52,887 bases of DNA from CAZNDN01 sp964571815 (GTDB lineage: Bacteria > Fibrobacterota > Chitinivibrionia > Chitinivibrionales > WJKA01), in NCBI GenBank assembly GCA_964571815.1, contig CAZNDN010000014.1, forward strand, positions 1 through 52,887, given 5' to 3'. The first letter of the stretch is position 1. Every line of letters starts with the position of its first letter. The position numbers and the translations under genes were made by a program. This document shows positions 25,980-34,780 of this stretch, in pieces. A model generated the notes under the pieces. The model searched no databases. It was given only the letters and a program-made list of their open reading frames with translations, and had not been told where the DNA came from.

Positions 25980-26040
25980 TATCGGTCACGTCCGACGGGG
26001 CAACGGTGAATCCTGAACCACGGTTCGTGAGGCTGCTTCG

Positions 26041-27486
26041 ATGGGTATTCGTTTCGTAGAGAAACTCCTCACGTTTTTTTTCGACGTTGTTGCGTTCAAT
26101 GTCGCCCTTGCCTGCTCCTTCTGGCTTCGCTACAAGAGCGGTCTTTTCCCCGAGGCGTACAACCCCGAGCTGACCCTCGGTTCCTACTTCACCCCCGGAT
26201 TGATCCTCACCGCCGGGTGGATTGTACTGTTTTTCTTCTCCGGACTCTACCGCGAATGGTACAAGGAGTCGCGGCTCGACGAGTTTTTTGTGGTTGCGCG
26301 CACCGTGGTGTTCGGCATGTTTCTGTTGTTTCTTGCCACCCGCAGCCCCGAGATTATCGAGTTCGCCCGGACCGGCAATCCGGCCGTCCTGTTCACCCAT
26401 GCGACGCTGGCGATTCACCTGACCTACGGCGGTTTCATGCTGTTCTTTGCCACGCTGAACCGCTTCACCATGCACACGATTCTCTCCTGGCTTTTCGCTC
26501 GCGGCGTGGGCGTAAGCAAGGTGGTGATCGTGGGCGCCACCGAGTCGGGGGAAGATCTGGCCCGGGAGATCGGGCGCTACCCCAAGCTCGGTTACCGCGT
26601 GGCGGGATTTGTCGACGACGACGGGCGGAAGAAAGGTACCGAGGTTGGGGGACTGACGGTGTTCGGGACGTATTCGGATATTCCTTCGGTTGCGCGAAGG
26701 GAAGGGATCAGCGGCCTGGTCATTTCGCACGTATCGACCTCGGCCAACGAGATCATGAAGGTGATCGAGTACTGCGGCGACCTTCGGCTGACGATTTACG
26801 TGGCGCCGTCACTCATGGACGTCATCTCGGGACATCTCAAGACTCATCAACTCTTCGGCGTGCCCTTGATGGTGCTTCTGCAGGACCACATGCCCGCCTG
26901 GGAGGCCCAGATCAAGCGAGTGCTGGATATGCTGGCGGCGCTGACGGTATTGGGGCTGGGCGCTCCGCTGTGGCTGATGCTGGCGGCAGCGATCAGGCTG
27001 GGCTCGAAGGGGCCGGCAATCTACCAGCAGGAGCGGGCCGGGCAGTACGGAAAGGTGTTTACGGTTTACAAGTTCCGTTCGATGTACGAAGATGCCGAGC
27101 AGATTTCGGGTCCTCAATGGGCGCAGGAGAAGGACCCGCGCATCACACCGATCGGCGGGCTTCTCAGAAAGAGCCGGCTCGACGAAATCCCGCAGTTCAT
27201 CAACGTGCTCAAGGGAGAGATGAGTCTTGTCGGCCCGCGACCCGAGCGGCCGTTTTTTATCGAGCAGCTCAAGCGGGATATCCCCTGGTATGTCAGACGC
27301 TTGAAAATGAAACCGGGAATCACGGGCTGGGCCCAGGTGAAGCACAAGTATGATGCGAGCATAGAGGATGTCAAGCAGAAGGTCATATACGATTTGTACT
27401 ATTTTGAGAACATGTCGATTGCGCTGGACATGAAAATTATCCTTCGTTCGGTCATCGTCGTCCTGACCGGAAAGGGCGCGCGCTAG
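26041..27486 (+). CDS. Polyprenyl-phosphate sugar phosphotransferase (WbaP/WcaJ-like)
   Basis: Product of 481 residues. Four or five N-terminal membrane helices are followed by a nucleotide-binding-like domain (VVIVGATESGEDLAREI, about 161-260). A further helix leads to the C-terminal bacterial sugar transferase domain with YKFRSMYEDAE, RKSRLDEIPQFINVLKGEMS and LVGPRPERPFF. It attaches a sugar-1-phosphate from a UDP sugar to undecaprenyl phosphate, the first step of O-antigen or exopolysaccharide assembly. No further glycan genes follow, so it acts with enzymes encoded elsewhere. TGAGG lies eight bases before the ATG. It is 61 bases after the kinase-like gene and may share its transcript. Confidence 0.92.
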   Translation: MGIRFVEKLLTFFFDVVAFNVALACSFWLRYKSGLFPEAYNPELTLGSYFTPGLILTAGWIVLFFFSGLYREWYKESRLDEFFVVARTVVFGMFLLFLATRSPEIIEFARTGNPAVLFTHATLAIHLTYGGFMLFFATLNRFTMHTILSWLFARGVGVSKVVIVGATESGEDLAREIGRYPKLGYRVAGFVDDDGRKKGTEVGGLTVFGTYSDIPSVARREGISGLVISHVSTSANEIMKVIEYCGDLRLTIYVAPSLMDVISGHLKTHQLFGVPLMVLLQDHMPAWEAQIKRVLDMLAALTVLGLGAPLWLMLAAAIRLGSKGPAIYQQERAGQYGKVFTVYKFRSMYEDAEQISGPQWAQEKDPRITPIGGLLRKSRLDEIPQFINVLKGEMSLVGPRPERPFFIEQLKRDIPWYVRRLKMKPGITGWAQVKHKYDASIEDVKQKVIYDLYYFENMSIALDMKIILRSVIVVLTGKGAR

Positions 27487-27493
27487 TTTCATG

Positions 27494-27523
27494 TTGCATT
27501 CTCGACGAACGGCACTCTATAAT
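27494..27523 (+). promoter_or_regulatory. Strong sigma70-type promoter of the CsgG/TPR cluster
   Basis: TTGCAT (27494-27499) and a perfect TATAAT (27518-27523) are 18 bases apart, 35 bases before the CsgG-like start. It gives the five downstream genes their own transcript. Confidence 0.75.
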
Positions 27524-27537
27524 ATGGATGAATCCAT
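27524..27537. promoter_or_regulatory. Palindrome at the transcription start, possible operator
   Basis: ATGGAT and ATCCAT (27524-27529 and 27532-27537) form an inverted repeat abutting the -10 element, where a repressor would block initiation. The half-sites are only six bases long, so chance is not excluded. Confidence 0.3.
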
Positions 27538-27558
27538 CTTCGGGAGCGACAAATCGTT

Positions 27559-28227
27559 ATGAAACCGTTGTGCCTTGCTTTTGCCGGTATGGTCCTGGTG
27601 TCCGGTTCGTCGGCGGAACCGCCTTCGAAGGCATCCGGAGCCGGGGATGAGGGGGGCGATACGGAGCGGGTGACGCTTGCGGTCAAGGATCTGGAGGCCC
27701 GGGGAATCGGGGAGGATGAAGCCGCGACGTTGAGTGATGTGCTCCGCAGCGAACTGATGAACACCGGCCGGTTTCAGGTTATGGAACGTAACCGGATGCA
27801 GGACGTCCTCAGGGAACAGGCCTTTCATCAGAGCGGAGCGTGCAACGAAGAAGCGTGTCTGGTGCAGATGGGGCAACTGCTGGGGATTCAGCAACTGGCG
27901 GCCGGCTCGATCGGGAGGGTTGGGAAAGCGTACTCGATAAACGCACGGGTTATTTCCGTGAGTACGGGGGAGATTGTCACCACCGTCTCGCATCACTATA
28001 CGGGGCCTATCGAAGATCTGCTGACGCAGGAGATAGGAGTGGTAGCCAAGCGTCTGGCGGGGATTGAGCCGATGATGAAGCCCAGGCGTGCCGCGCGGAA
28101 CCGAACACCGCTGATACTAGGTGCGGTGGGAGCGGGGCTTGCCGCCGCGGGAGGGGTGATCGGCTACCTCGTGTTGTCGAACAAGGGAGAAGGCAAAGAG
28201 GAATCGGAGGTGACGGTAACATGGTAA
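27559..28227 (+). CDS. CsgG/LpoB-like secreted protein
   Basis: Product of 222 residues with an N-terminal signal segment (MKPLCLAFAGMVLVSGSSA). The core resembles the CsgG/TolB-N fold used in envelope proteins: VTLAVKDLEARGI, LSDVLRSELMNTGRFQVMER, then ACLVQMGQLLGIQQLAAGSI and INARVISVSTGEIV. A second hydrophobic helix follows near the C-terminus (about 182-208, LILGAVGAGLAAAGGVIG). Proteins of this fold form outer-membrane pores (CsgG) or activate other envelope proteins. The C-terminal helix is not typical of CsgG and could anchor it in a membrane. A strong promoter precedes it, and the following lipoprotein gene overlaps by seven bases. Confidence 0.72.
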   Translation: MKPLCLAFAGMVLVSGSSAEPPSKASGAGDEGGDTERVTLAVKDLEARGIGEDEAATLSDVLRSELMNTGRFQVMERNRMQDVLREQAFHQSGACNEEACLVQMGQLLGIQQLAAGSIGRVGKAYSINARVISVSTGEIVTTVSHHYTGPIEDLLTQEIGVVAKRLAGIEPMMKPRRAARNRTPLILGAVGAGLAAAGGVIGYLVLSNKGEGKEESEVTVTW

Positions 28228-29063
28228 GGGTCCCTCCGGTACTCCTGCTGATCGGTTTCGTCCTCTTTTCCTGCTCCGAGCGGGCGAATCTTACCTCCTC
28301 CGACAGGCTTACGGCAAAGATCGTGATGGAGGGTGCCGCGGGTATCCCGCCCGGCGATGAAGCGCAGTTGCGGTGGATGGAAGTGCGAGCCGAAGTGCCC
28401 GGTGAGGGGTGCGTGGATTCAGTGCGTGTCGATTATGCTCAGGAATCCGCCACGCTTCGGGCAAGGCCCGGCGAAGTCAGAATCGTACTGGTTGCGCTGG
28501 ACGCCGAGGGTTTTCCGTTCTACGATGGGGAGGTTGTTACGGAACTTCAGGAGGGACCGAATACCGTTGCGGCGCCCGCCATGCAACACGTGTCGGACCC
28601 CCTGCTGCATCACGTGCCGTGGACGGACGAGCAATTGGGGATTATGGTCTACGAACCGCGGGGATGGGTTCGAGAACCCGATCCTCCGGCTCCGGAGAAA
28701 ATGCGGTTTGTGCGGGCTCTCGGCGAGCCGGTTCCGTCGTTGTCGGTTGAGGCGCGCCGGCGAGTGAACTTCAGCGAAGGCGATGTGGTTGAGACGCTCA
28801 GAATGCTGGTGACCGAAAGCGGACTCGACGCTCAGGTGATAGAGGGTCCGGAGTTTCACGAGCGCTGGCAGGGGGGACGGTGCGTGTTCGTGGTCGACAA
28901 CGCCTCGTCAACCGGACGCATACGACATGAGAAATACCTGGTGGACCGCGGCGAATTCCGGATAACGCTCACTTGGAAGGTCGATGAAGTGATGTTCGCG
29001 AACAACGCCGAAAATATCAAGGAACTCGTCAGGGCCATGGTACGGGAGACGAGTTTCTTCTGA
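28221..29063 (+). CDS. Predicted lipoprotein, unknown function
   Basis: Product of 280 residues. The N-terminus MVRVPPVLLLIGFVLFSC is a lipoprotein signal with the lipobox LFSC. The mature part has no domain that I recognise. It contains a beta-rich first half (ARPGEVRIVLVALDAEGF) and a second half with IMVYEPRGWVREPDPP and KVDEVMFANNAENIKELVRA, which resembles the small lipid-binding PsbP/LpqN-type fold. That last comparison is by eye and weak. It overlaps the CsgG-like gene by seven bases and precedes the giant TPR gene, so it belongs to the same envelope cluster. Confidence 0.7.
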   Translation: MVRVPPVLLLIGFVLFSCSERANLTSSDRLTAKIVMEGAAGIPPGDEAQLRWMEVRAEVPGEGCVDSVRVDYAQESATLRARPGEVRIVLVALDAEGFPFYDGEVVTELQEGPNTVAAPAMQHVSDPLLHHVPWTDEQLGIMVYEPRGWVREPDPPAPEKMRFVRALGEPVPSLSVEARRRVNFSEGDVVETLRMLVTESGLDAQVIEGPEFHERWQGGRCVFVVDNASSTGRIRHEKYLVDRGEFRITLTWKVDEVMFANNAENIKELVRAMVRETSFF

Positions 29064-29224
29064 AGTCCCTCTCGCCGATGTGCGTCTCGAATCACGTCGA
29101 TCCGTTTGCCGCGGAGGTTTGCGGAGTCTCACGGGGAGGCCGCACGAGGCGTTGCGGAAGAGAACCAGGGTCGTTTTTCCAGGGTTCGTATCCATTTTTC
29201 ATCTCAAACGGGACGATTGCTGAG

Positions 29225-32200
29225 ATGCGCAGACTGACGGTTCTATCGGCGGCGGTTTCGTTGCTGATTGTTTCGGGAAGTGTCCCCGCGTGGGCGGATG
29301 CTCAGAAGACGACCGTACTGATCACGCGACCCGTCGATGTGTCCTATTCACAGCGGCAGAGTGACCGCTGGTTCGGTGCGCTGGCCGCCGCGCTTCTCCG
29401 TTTCAGATTGAGCGCCCTTCCTCAGGTTCGCGTGGTTCCTCACGAAATCATGGTCAGGCATGTTCCCAATTACGTCGATTTCGGTCGCGAGGTTGCGGAT
29501 CGTGACTACGCGAGTATTGCCGCCAGGGCGAATGCGACGCATATCCTTTCTCAGAAGTTCGAACTGATCGAGGGTGACAAGCGGGTACAGTACTATGCCG
29601 AGGTCATTGCCGTGAAGGGCAATACGATCATTCGAACGGTGGAGGAGAGCTTTGCGCTCGGGCGGGCGGGAGTGATGCTGGATTCCTGTCTGATTCGAAT
29701 GCAGGAAGCGCTGGGGGTGAAGCTCTCCGAGGAGATGGAACGTTTTTTCCGCCTGCCCATGATCGGCGGAGATGTCAACGCCATGCGGCAATTGGGGGAG
29801 GCGATCCTGCTGGATTCCTACTCCGTTGCCGACCGGACGGAGGAAGCGGCGCGGGAGTACGATAAGCTGATAGAGCGGGGAGGGCGAAACGAGCTGGCGT
29901 ACTACCTCGGCGGCAGGGCGTTTGAGCGCCTTGGCCGCCACAAGAAGGCCGCCCGGCTTTTCGGCAGCCTTCTGGATATCGTGCCCGATTACGGACCGCT
30001 GTATCTGGGGCTGACGCGCAACCTCCGATTGGCCAAAGACTACCGTGAAGCGCTTCGTGTTGCCGCAATGGGGGAAAGCAAGTACCCGCGGTGGGTTTCG
30101 CTGTTGCTGGAGAAGGCCAAGACGCTGGATGCCATGGGACGGGCGAAGAGGGCGCGGAAAGCCTATGAGCAGATACTGGAAATCGAACCCGGCAATTCCG
30201 AGGCATTAATCTACTCGGCGGTGGCGGCCAATAACGCCGGCCGCCCCGAGGAAGCGTTGAATCACGTGAAGCGGGTGCTGAAAACGGCGGGGGGATTCTC
30301 CGGAGCTTACTTCGAAAGGGGCAGAAGCTACCAACTTCTTGAACAGAGAGAAAAGGCGATCGAGGCGTTCTCCGATGCCGCCCGTCTGGCGCCCGAGGAT
30401 CCGCGGCCGAGGATCCGACTGGGGGACCTTTACATGGAAGCCGGCGAATGGGGAAAGGCGGTGCTGGCCTACGAGTCGGCCAGAGAACAGCTTCCCAACG
30501 ATTTCGAGATTCATCGCAAAGCCGCCCGTGCGCATACCAGGGCCGGGGAAATCGAAGAGGCGGCGCGGATACTCAAGATGGTTGAGCCCAGGTTCTCCAC
30601 CAACACGGTACTCCAGAAGGAGTTGGGCCTGCTCGAGTTCAGCCTGGGCGATACCGTCTCGGCCCGGGCCCATCTCGAGGCCTGCTACGACAAGGAGCGT
30701 GGAGACGCGCGGGTCCCGCTGACCCTCGGGCATATCTACACGGGAGCGGGAGAGTATGACCAGGCATTCAAGATGTACAATACGGCGCTGCCGATCATTG
30801 AAGACAAGAATGCGTGCCGGATCGGCCTGTCCCGCCTGTACCTTCTCAAAAACGCTCCGGGGCAGGCGACCACGTACCTCAACGAGATCATGAGTTCCGA
30901 TCCCGACTACCCGCAGGTCAACCGGTATTTCGCCGATACGAGAATGATCTCAAACGATAAGGAGCAGGCGCTTCGCTATTATCGGAAAGAGCGGGAGCTT
31001 TACGGCGACGATCCCTACGTGCAGGAGCAAATCGCGTATCTCTTCTTCGATAAGGGCAACTGGGGACAGGCCGAGCAGGAGTACCGCCGCCTGTTGAAGG
31101 TGGATCCCGAGCATGCCGAAGGCCACTTCAGGCTGGGTACGGTCTACCTGAGGCTGGGCGATACCGGTCGCGGCACGCGGCTGATTGCCGAGGGGTACAA
31201 ACTCGGTAAGCCCGATCAGGAGATGTACTACCAGATGGGGTTGGGCTATGCGCTGGTGAAGATGTACGAAGAAGCGGTTGCGGCGTTCACGGCATGTGTT
31301 GAATTGATGCCGGAGCGGGAAGAGGCCTGGGTGGAGCTTTCGGCGGCGCTGCTCAACGCGGGGAAGAAGCGGGAAGCGGCCGAGGCCAACCTGAAGCTGT
31401 TTCAGCTTGCCCCCGATACGTATCAGGGGTACCTGGCGGATGCCGGGCATATCTACTTCGACCTGAAAATGAAGCAGGAGGCGGTGCAGACGTATTCATT
31501 GTTTCTCAAGAGCGGCTATGAGGACGATGAAGTGCGGGCGAAGCTGGCATTTCTGGAATACGGGAGGGAGAACTTCGCGCGGGTTGTGGAACTCATTCGG
31601 GCGGTGGGCGGGAAGTGGGCGACCGATCGGCGCGTGCTGATGATGCGTGCCGAGTCGTACTACCATCTCAAGAACTACCGCGAGGCGCTTTCGGATCTTG
31701 CCGAGGTCCTCGACAGGGACCCCGGCAACCGTCGTGCGGTTGAGCTTACGGCCCTGGCCTGGGAAGACAGTGGGAACCTGCGGAAGGCTTCGCGTTACTA
31801 CGAAGACTATCTGCGGTTTCCGGAGACCGACAAACACCGCGACTATGCCTTTCATGCGGGCGAGCTTTACGAGCGGCAGAAGGATATCGGCGAAGCCAAA
31901 CGGCGGTATCGGGCCAATATCCAGCGCTATCCCGACGATCTGCGCAGTTACGAGCGGCTGGCCCGCATTCACTACGATGCGGCCGACTGGCCGGCGGCGG
32001 AGAAAGTGCTCAAACGTGCGGTGGAGCTTTCCGACTGCCCGGCGCGGCTCTACAAGATGCTTGCGGAGACTTCGGAGCGCCGGGGCAAAACCGGGCAGGC
32101 GATCCAGTACTACGAGCACTACCTTACCATGGAACCGCGGAACGGGCCCGCGTGGCATGCGCTGGGCAGCATCTATTTCGAAACCGCGCGGTTTGAAAAA

Positions 32201-34021
32201 GCCGTTTCCCCTCTCCAGATGGCCGTCAAGCACAACGCCGACAATTACGATGATCTGGTTATGCTGGGAAAGGCCCTGTTCAAGCTCGGCAAATACGCTG
32301 TTGCGTTGGAGCCGCTTCGGAGCGCGCATCGCACCAGACCGGGAAATATCGAAGTGATGGAGTTGCTGGCGAAGTGCTACCGGAACGAGGCCGATACCAC
32401 GGGGCTCATCGGTATCCTCCGGCAATGGCTTGCCGCCGATCCCACAGCCTACGATGTTTGCATGGAGATCGGCGATCTGGCCTTTGCCGTCGGCAAGGTT
32501 GAGCAGGCCGTGGCCGACTATCGCAAGGCCGCGGGTATTCATCCGGCCAAGGCCGCCCCTTATATGCGTCTTGCCCGGGTGTTCAGGACGAAGGGGGAGA
32601 AGGACAACTGGTTCAAGAGCCTTACGGCGGCCCTGGAGCGTGCTCCCCGGGATCCCGGTATTCACTTTGATCTGGCCCGCTATTTCCTGGACGCGGGCAA
32701 GGGGCGCAAGGCCGAAACACACCTGAAGGAGACCATCGCCCTGAGTTCGGTACATGCCGAAGCTCGCCTGGAATACGGCAAAATGCTGCTTGAGCGGGAG
32801 GAGTATGCCGAAGCGTTCAGGCTGCTCGATGAAGCAAGGGGGCTGGAGCCTGAAAACGCGCTGTATCTGATCTGGTCCGCGTATGCGGCATCGCTCAACG
32901 GTCAAACCGAAAGCGCTCTTCGTACGGTCGAGGCGGCCCTGCAGGAGGCGACTCTTGAGGGAGAAGTGCTCTACCTGGCTTCGCTGGTCTACAGCAGGGC
33001 GGGGAAGGGGGCGAGCGCCAGGGAAGTTCTGCAGCAGGCGCTGGTGACCGATCCTGATTGTGTCAAGTGTCACACGGCGCTGGGTAAGGCCTACATGGTT
33101 GAAGCGAAATACAAGAAATCGGTCAAGACCCTGATGAAGGCCTGGGAGCTGGGGGGGTACGATGAAAAGGTTGTGATGCTTCTTGGTCGTGCGCTTTCCA
33201 ACGACGGGAAGTTCCGGGAGGCGAAGGATTTTCTTTCACTGGTGCTTCAGAAAAACCCCGGGCGGCACGAGGCGGTCTACGAATTGGTACACCTTCATTG
33301 CCGCCGGGGTGATGTCGCGGGGGCCGAAAAGATCCTCAAACCGTACGAGAGCGCGCAGAAGACCGGCTGGATACATCTTGCCCGGGGAGATATACACGAA
33401 AACCGGGGGGAAATCGATGCGGCCTGGATATCCTATAACGTGGCTCTTCGGCTGATCCCATCGGACCCGCGGGTCTTCGCGGCCTGTGGACGCGTGAACA
33501 TCAAGCGGCGGCAGTATCAGGAAGCGGCGGTGAACCTGGGCAGGGCTCTGGCCGACGACCCGCACAATCCGCATGTGATGGTAGAACTGGCCAAAGCCTA
33601 CGAGGCAATGAACGACAACGATGCCGCTCTGGAGCTTTGTTCCAGTGTTATCGAGCGGTTTCCCGGACACGCCGGAGCCTTCTATGTGCTGGCCGGGATC
33701 AGGAGCAAGCAGAACAACCATCGCAAGGCGCTCGAGGCGGTCCGGCAGGGCCTGGTCGGCAGTCCGGAGGACCCGCGGCTCCATTACGCGGCCGGGCATG
33801 CGCATGTCGCCCTCAGACAGTACGGCGCCGCGGCCGAGGCCTGGGAAAAGGCTTTGCGGTACGATACCGGAGGCAGGCTGCTGGAGGCCTACCGTCATCT
33901 GGGAAAACTCTACTACGAGAAACGCAACGATCCGACCAAAGCGCGGACCAATCTGGAAGAATACCTGGAAAAGGGAGGGACGAATCCCGAAGTGAAAGCC
34001 ATTCTCGGGAGGATGCAATAG
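29225..34021 (+). CDS. Giant secreted TPR protein with CsgG/FlgO-like N-terminus
   Basis: Product of 1598 residues. A signal peptide (MRRLTVLSAAVSLLIVSGS, cut near VPAWADA) is followed by a domain of about 150 residues resembling the CsgG/FlgO/TolB-N fold (TTVLITRPVDVSYS, then ARANATHILSQKFELIEG). The remaining 1400 residues are tandem tetratricopeptide repeats, seen as recurring A/G-x3-Y/F and DP-x-N-type turns, for example YEQILEIEPGNSEALIYSA. TPR arrays bind other proteins, so this is likely a periplasmic or outer-membrane scaffold. The frame opens earlier (29078), but the signal peptide fixes the start at 29225. No strong ribosome site is seen. Confidence 0.85.
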   Translation: MRRLTVLSAAVSLLIVSGSVPAWADAQKTTVLITRPVDVSYSQRQSDRWFGALAAALLRFRLSALPQVRVVPHEIMVRHVPNYVDFGREVADRDYASIAARANATHILSQKFELIEGDKRVQYYAEVIAVKGNTIIRTVEESFALGRAGVMLDSCLIRMQEALGVKLSEEMERFFRLPMIGGDVNAMRQLGEAILLDSYSVADRTEEAAREYDKLIERGGRNELAYYLGGRAFERLGRHKKAARLFGSLLDIVPDYGPLYLGLTRNLRLAKDYREALRVAAMGESKYPRWVSLLLEKAKTLDAMGRAKRARKAYEQILEIEPGNSEALIYSAVAANNAGRPEEALNHVKRVLKTAGGFSGAYFERGRSYQLLEQREKAIEAFSDAARLAPEDPRPRIRLGDLYMEAGEWGKAVLAYESAREQLPNDFEIHRKAARAHTRAGEIEEAARILKMVEPRFSTNTVLQKELGLLEFSLGDTVSARAHLEACYDKERGDARVPLTLGHIYTGAGEYDQAFKMYNTALPIIEDKNACRIGLSRLYLLKNAPGQATTYLNEIMSSDPDYPQVNRYFADTRMISNDKEQALRYYRKERELYGDDPYVQEQIAYLFFDKGNWGQAEQEYRRLLKVDPEHAEGHFRLGTVYLRLGDTGRGTRLIAEGYKLGKPDQEMYYQMGLGYALVKMYEEAVAAFTACVELMPEREEAWVELSAALLNAGKKREAAEANLKLFQLAPDTYQGYLADAGHIYFDLKMKQEAVQTYSLFLKSGYEDDEVRAKLAFLEYGRENFARVVELIRAVGGKWATDRRVLMMRAESYYHLKNYREALSDLAEVLDRDPGNRRAVELTALAWEDSGNLRKASRYYEDYLRFPETDKHRDYAFHAGELYERQKDIGEAKRRYRANIQRYPDDLRSYERLARIHYDAADWPAAEKVLKRAVELSDCPARLYKMLAETSERRGKTGQAIQYYEHYLTMEPRNGPAWHALGSIYFETARFEKAVSPLQMAVKHNADNYDDLVMLGKALFKLGKYAVALEPLRSAHRTRPGNIEVMELLAKCYRNEADTTGLIGILRQWLAADPTAYDVCMEIGDLAFAVGKVEQAVADYRKAAGIHPAKAAPYMRLARVFRTKGEKDNWFKSLTAALERAPRDPGIHFDLARYFLDAGKGRKAETHLKETIALSSVHAEARLEYGKMLLEREEYAEAFRLLDEARGLEPENALYLIWSAYAASLNGQTESALRTVEAALQEATLEGEVLYLASLVYSRAGKGASAREVLQQALVTDPDCVKCHTALGKAYMVEAKYKKSVKTLMKAWELGGYDEKVVMLLGRALSNDGKFREAKDFLSLVLQKNPGRHEAVYELVHLHCRRGDVAGAEKILKPYESAQKTGWIHLARGDIHENRGEIDAAWISYNVALRLIPSDPRVFAACGRVNIKRRQYQEAAVNLGRALADDPHNPHVMVELAKAYEAMNDNDAALELCSSVIERFPGHAGAFYVLAGIRSKQNNHRKALEAVRQGLVGSPEDPRLHYAAGHAHVALRQYGAAAEAWEKALRYDTGGRLLEAYRHLGKLYYEKRNDPTKARTNLEEYLEKGGTNPEVKAILGRMQ

Positions 34022-34095
34022 ACGGCGCTCACGGCCGTGGAAGGCCGAGCAGGAGATTCGGGGGCGCGGATACGGAGAACACGGGAGGAGAAACC

Positions 34096-34671
34096 ATGGA
34101 ACGTACTTCGGGACGAAAGCCGATCGGCAATTTCTTCATCAAGAAGGGGCTTCAGGTCGGGATAACACTGAGAATCATCGCCGCCGTGGTGGTGGCAACG
34201 ATACTTTCATCGGCCACCATCGTTCTTACCTACTATGTTCGTCACCGGAGCGTGCTGTTCTACCAGTTGGAGAAATCGGGAGATCTCTCCAAGGAGAGCA
34301 TCTATCATATCATTTTCCCCAGTCTCGTGATCAGCACCGTTGTCGGCGTGTTTGTGGCGGTGGTGATCGGCCTGTACGCCTCCCGCAAGTTTGCCGTCCC
34401 GGTCTACAAGCTGGAACAGTGGGCGCAACTGCTCCGCGACGGCCGCTTCGGGGCCCGCCTTCGTTTCCGCGAGCAGAAACAGATGGAGCAGTTGTGCAAG
34501 CATTTCAATGAGCTTACGGAGGAGCTTCGAATCAAGTTGGCTGAGTGCAGGACCCTCGTGGGGACGCTCAAGAGCGGTGCGAAGGTCGACCCCGAGACGC
34601 TGAGCGGACTGCAGAAGTCCCTGGATGCGCTGGATCTTTCCGAGTCGCCGCCCGAGAACACCAAAGCCTGA
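34096..34671 (+). CDS. Two-TM protein with HAMP-like domain and no output domain
   Basis: Product of 191 residues. Two hydrophobic segments (about 25-48, LRIIAAVVVATILSSATIVL, and 75-95, FPSLVISTVVGVFVAVVIG) enclose a short periplasmic loop. A HAMP-like region follows the second: PVYKLEQWAQLLRDGRFGARLRFREQ, then a coiled coil and a disordered tail. HAMP domains relay signals from membrane sensors to kinases or methyl-accepting domains, but no such output domain is present here. It may act as a membrane adaptor. GGGAGGAG precedes the ATG. It lies 74 bases after the TPR gene in the same cluster. Confidence 0.75.
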   Translation: MERTSGRKPIGNFFIKKGLQVGITLRIIAAVVVATILSSATIVLTYYVRHRSVLFYQLEKSGDLSKESIYHIIFPSLVISTVVGVFVAVVIGLYASRKFAVPVYKLEQWAQLLRDGRFGARLRFREQKQMEQLCKHFNELTEELRIKLAECRTLVGTLKSGAKVDPETLSGLQKSLDALDLSESPPENTKA

Positions 34672-34780
34672 CCGTCGTGCGCCCGGCGCGTAGTATTTTG
34701 TGGCCCTCGGCGATACCGGCGGCTCGGTCGATGATTGCGGGGAGCGGATGTGTCTTTCTGGACGAGAACGAGGAAGAGGC

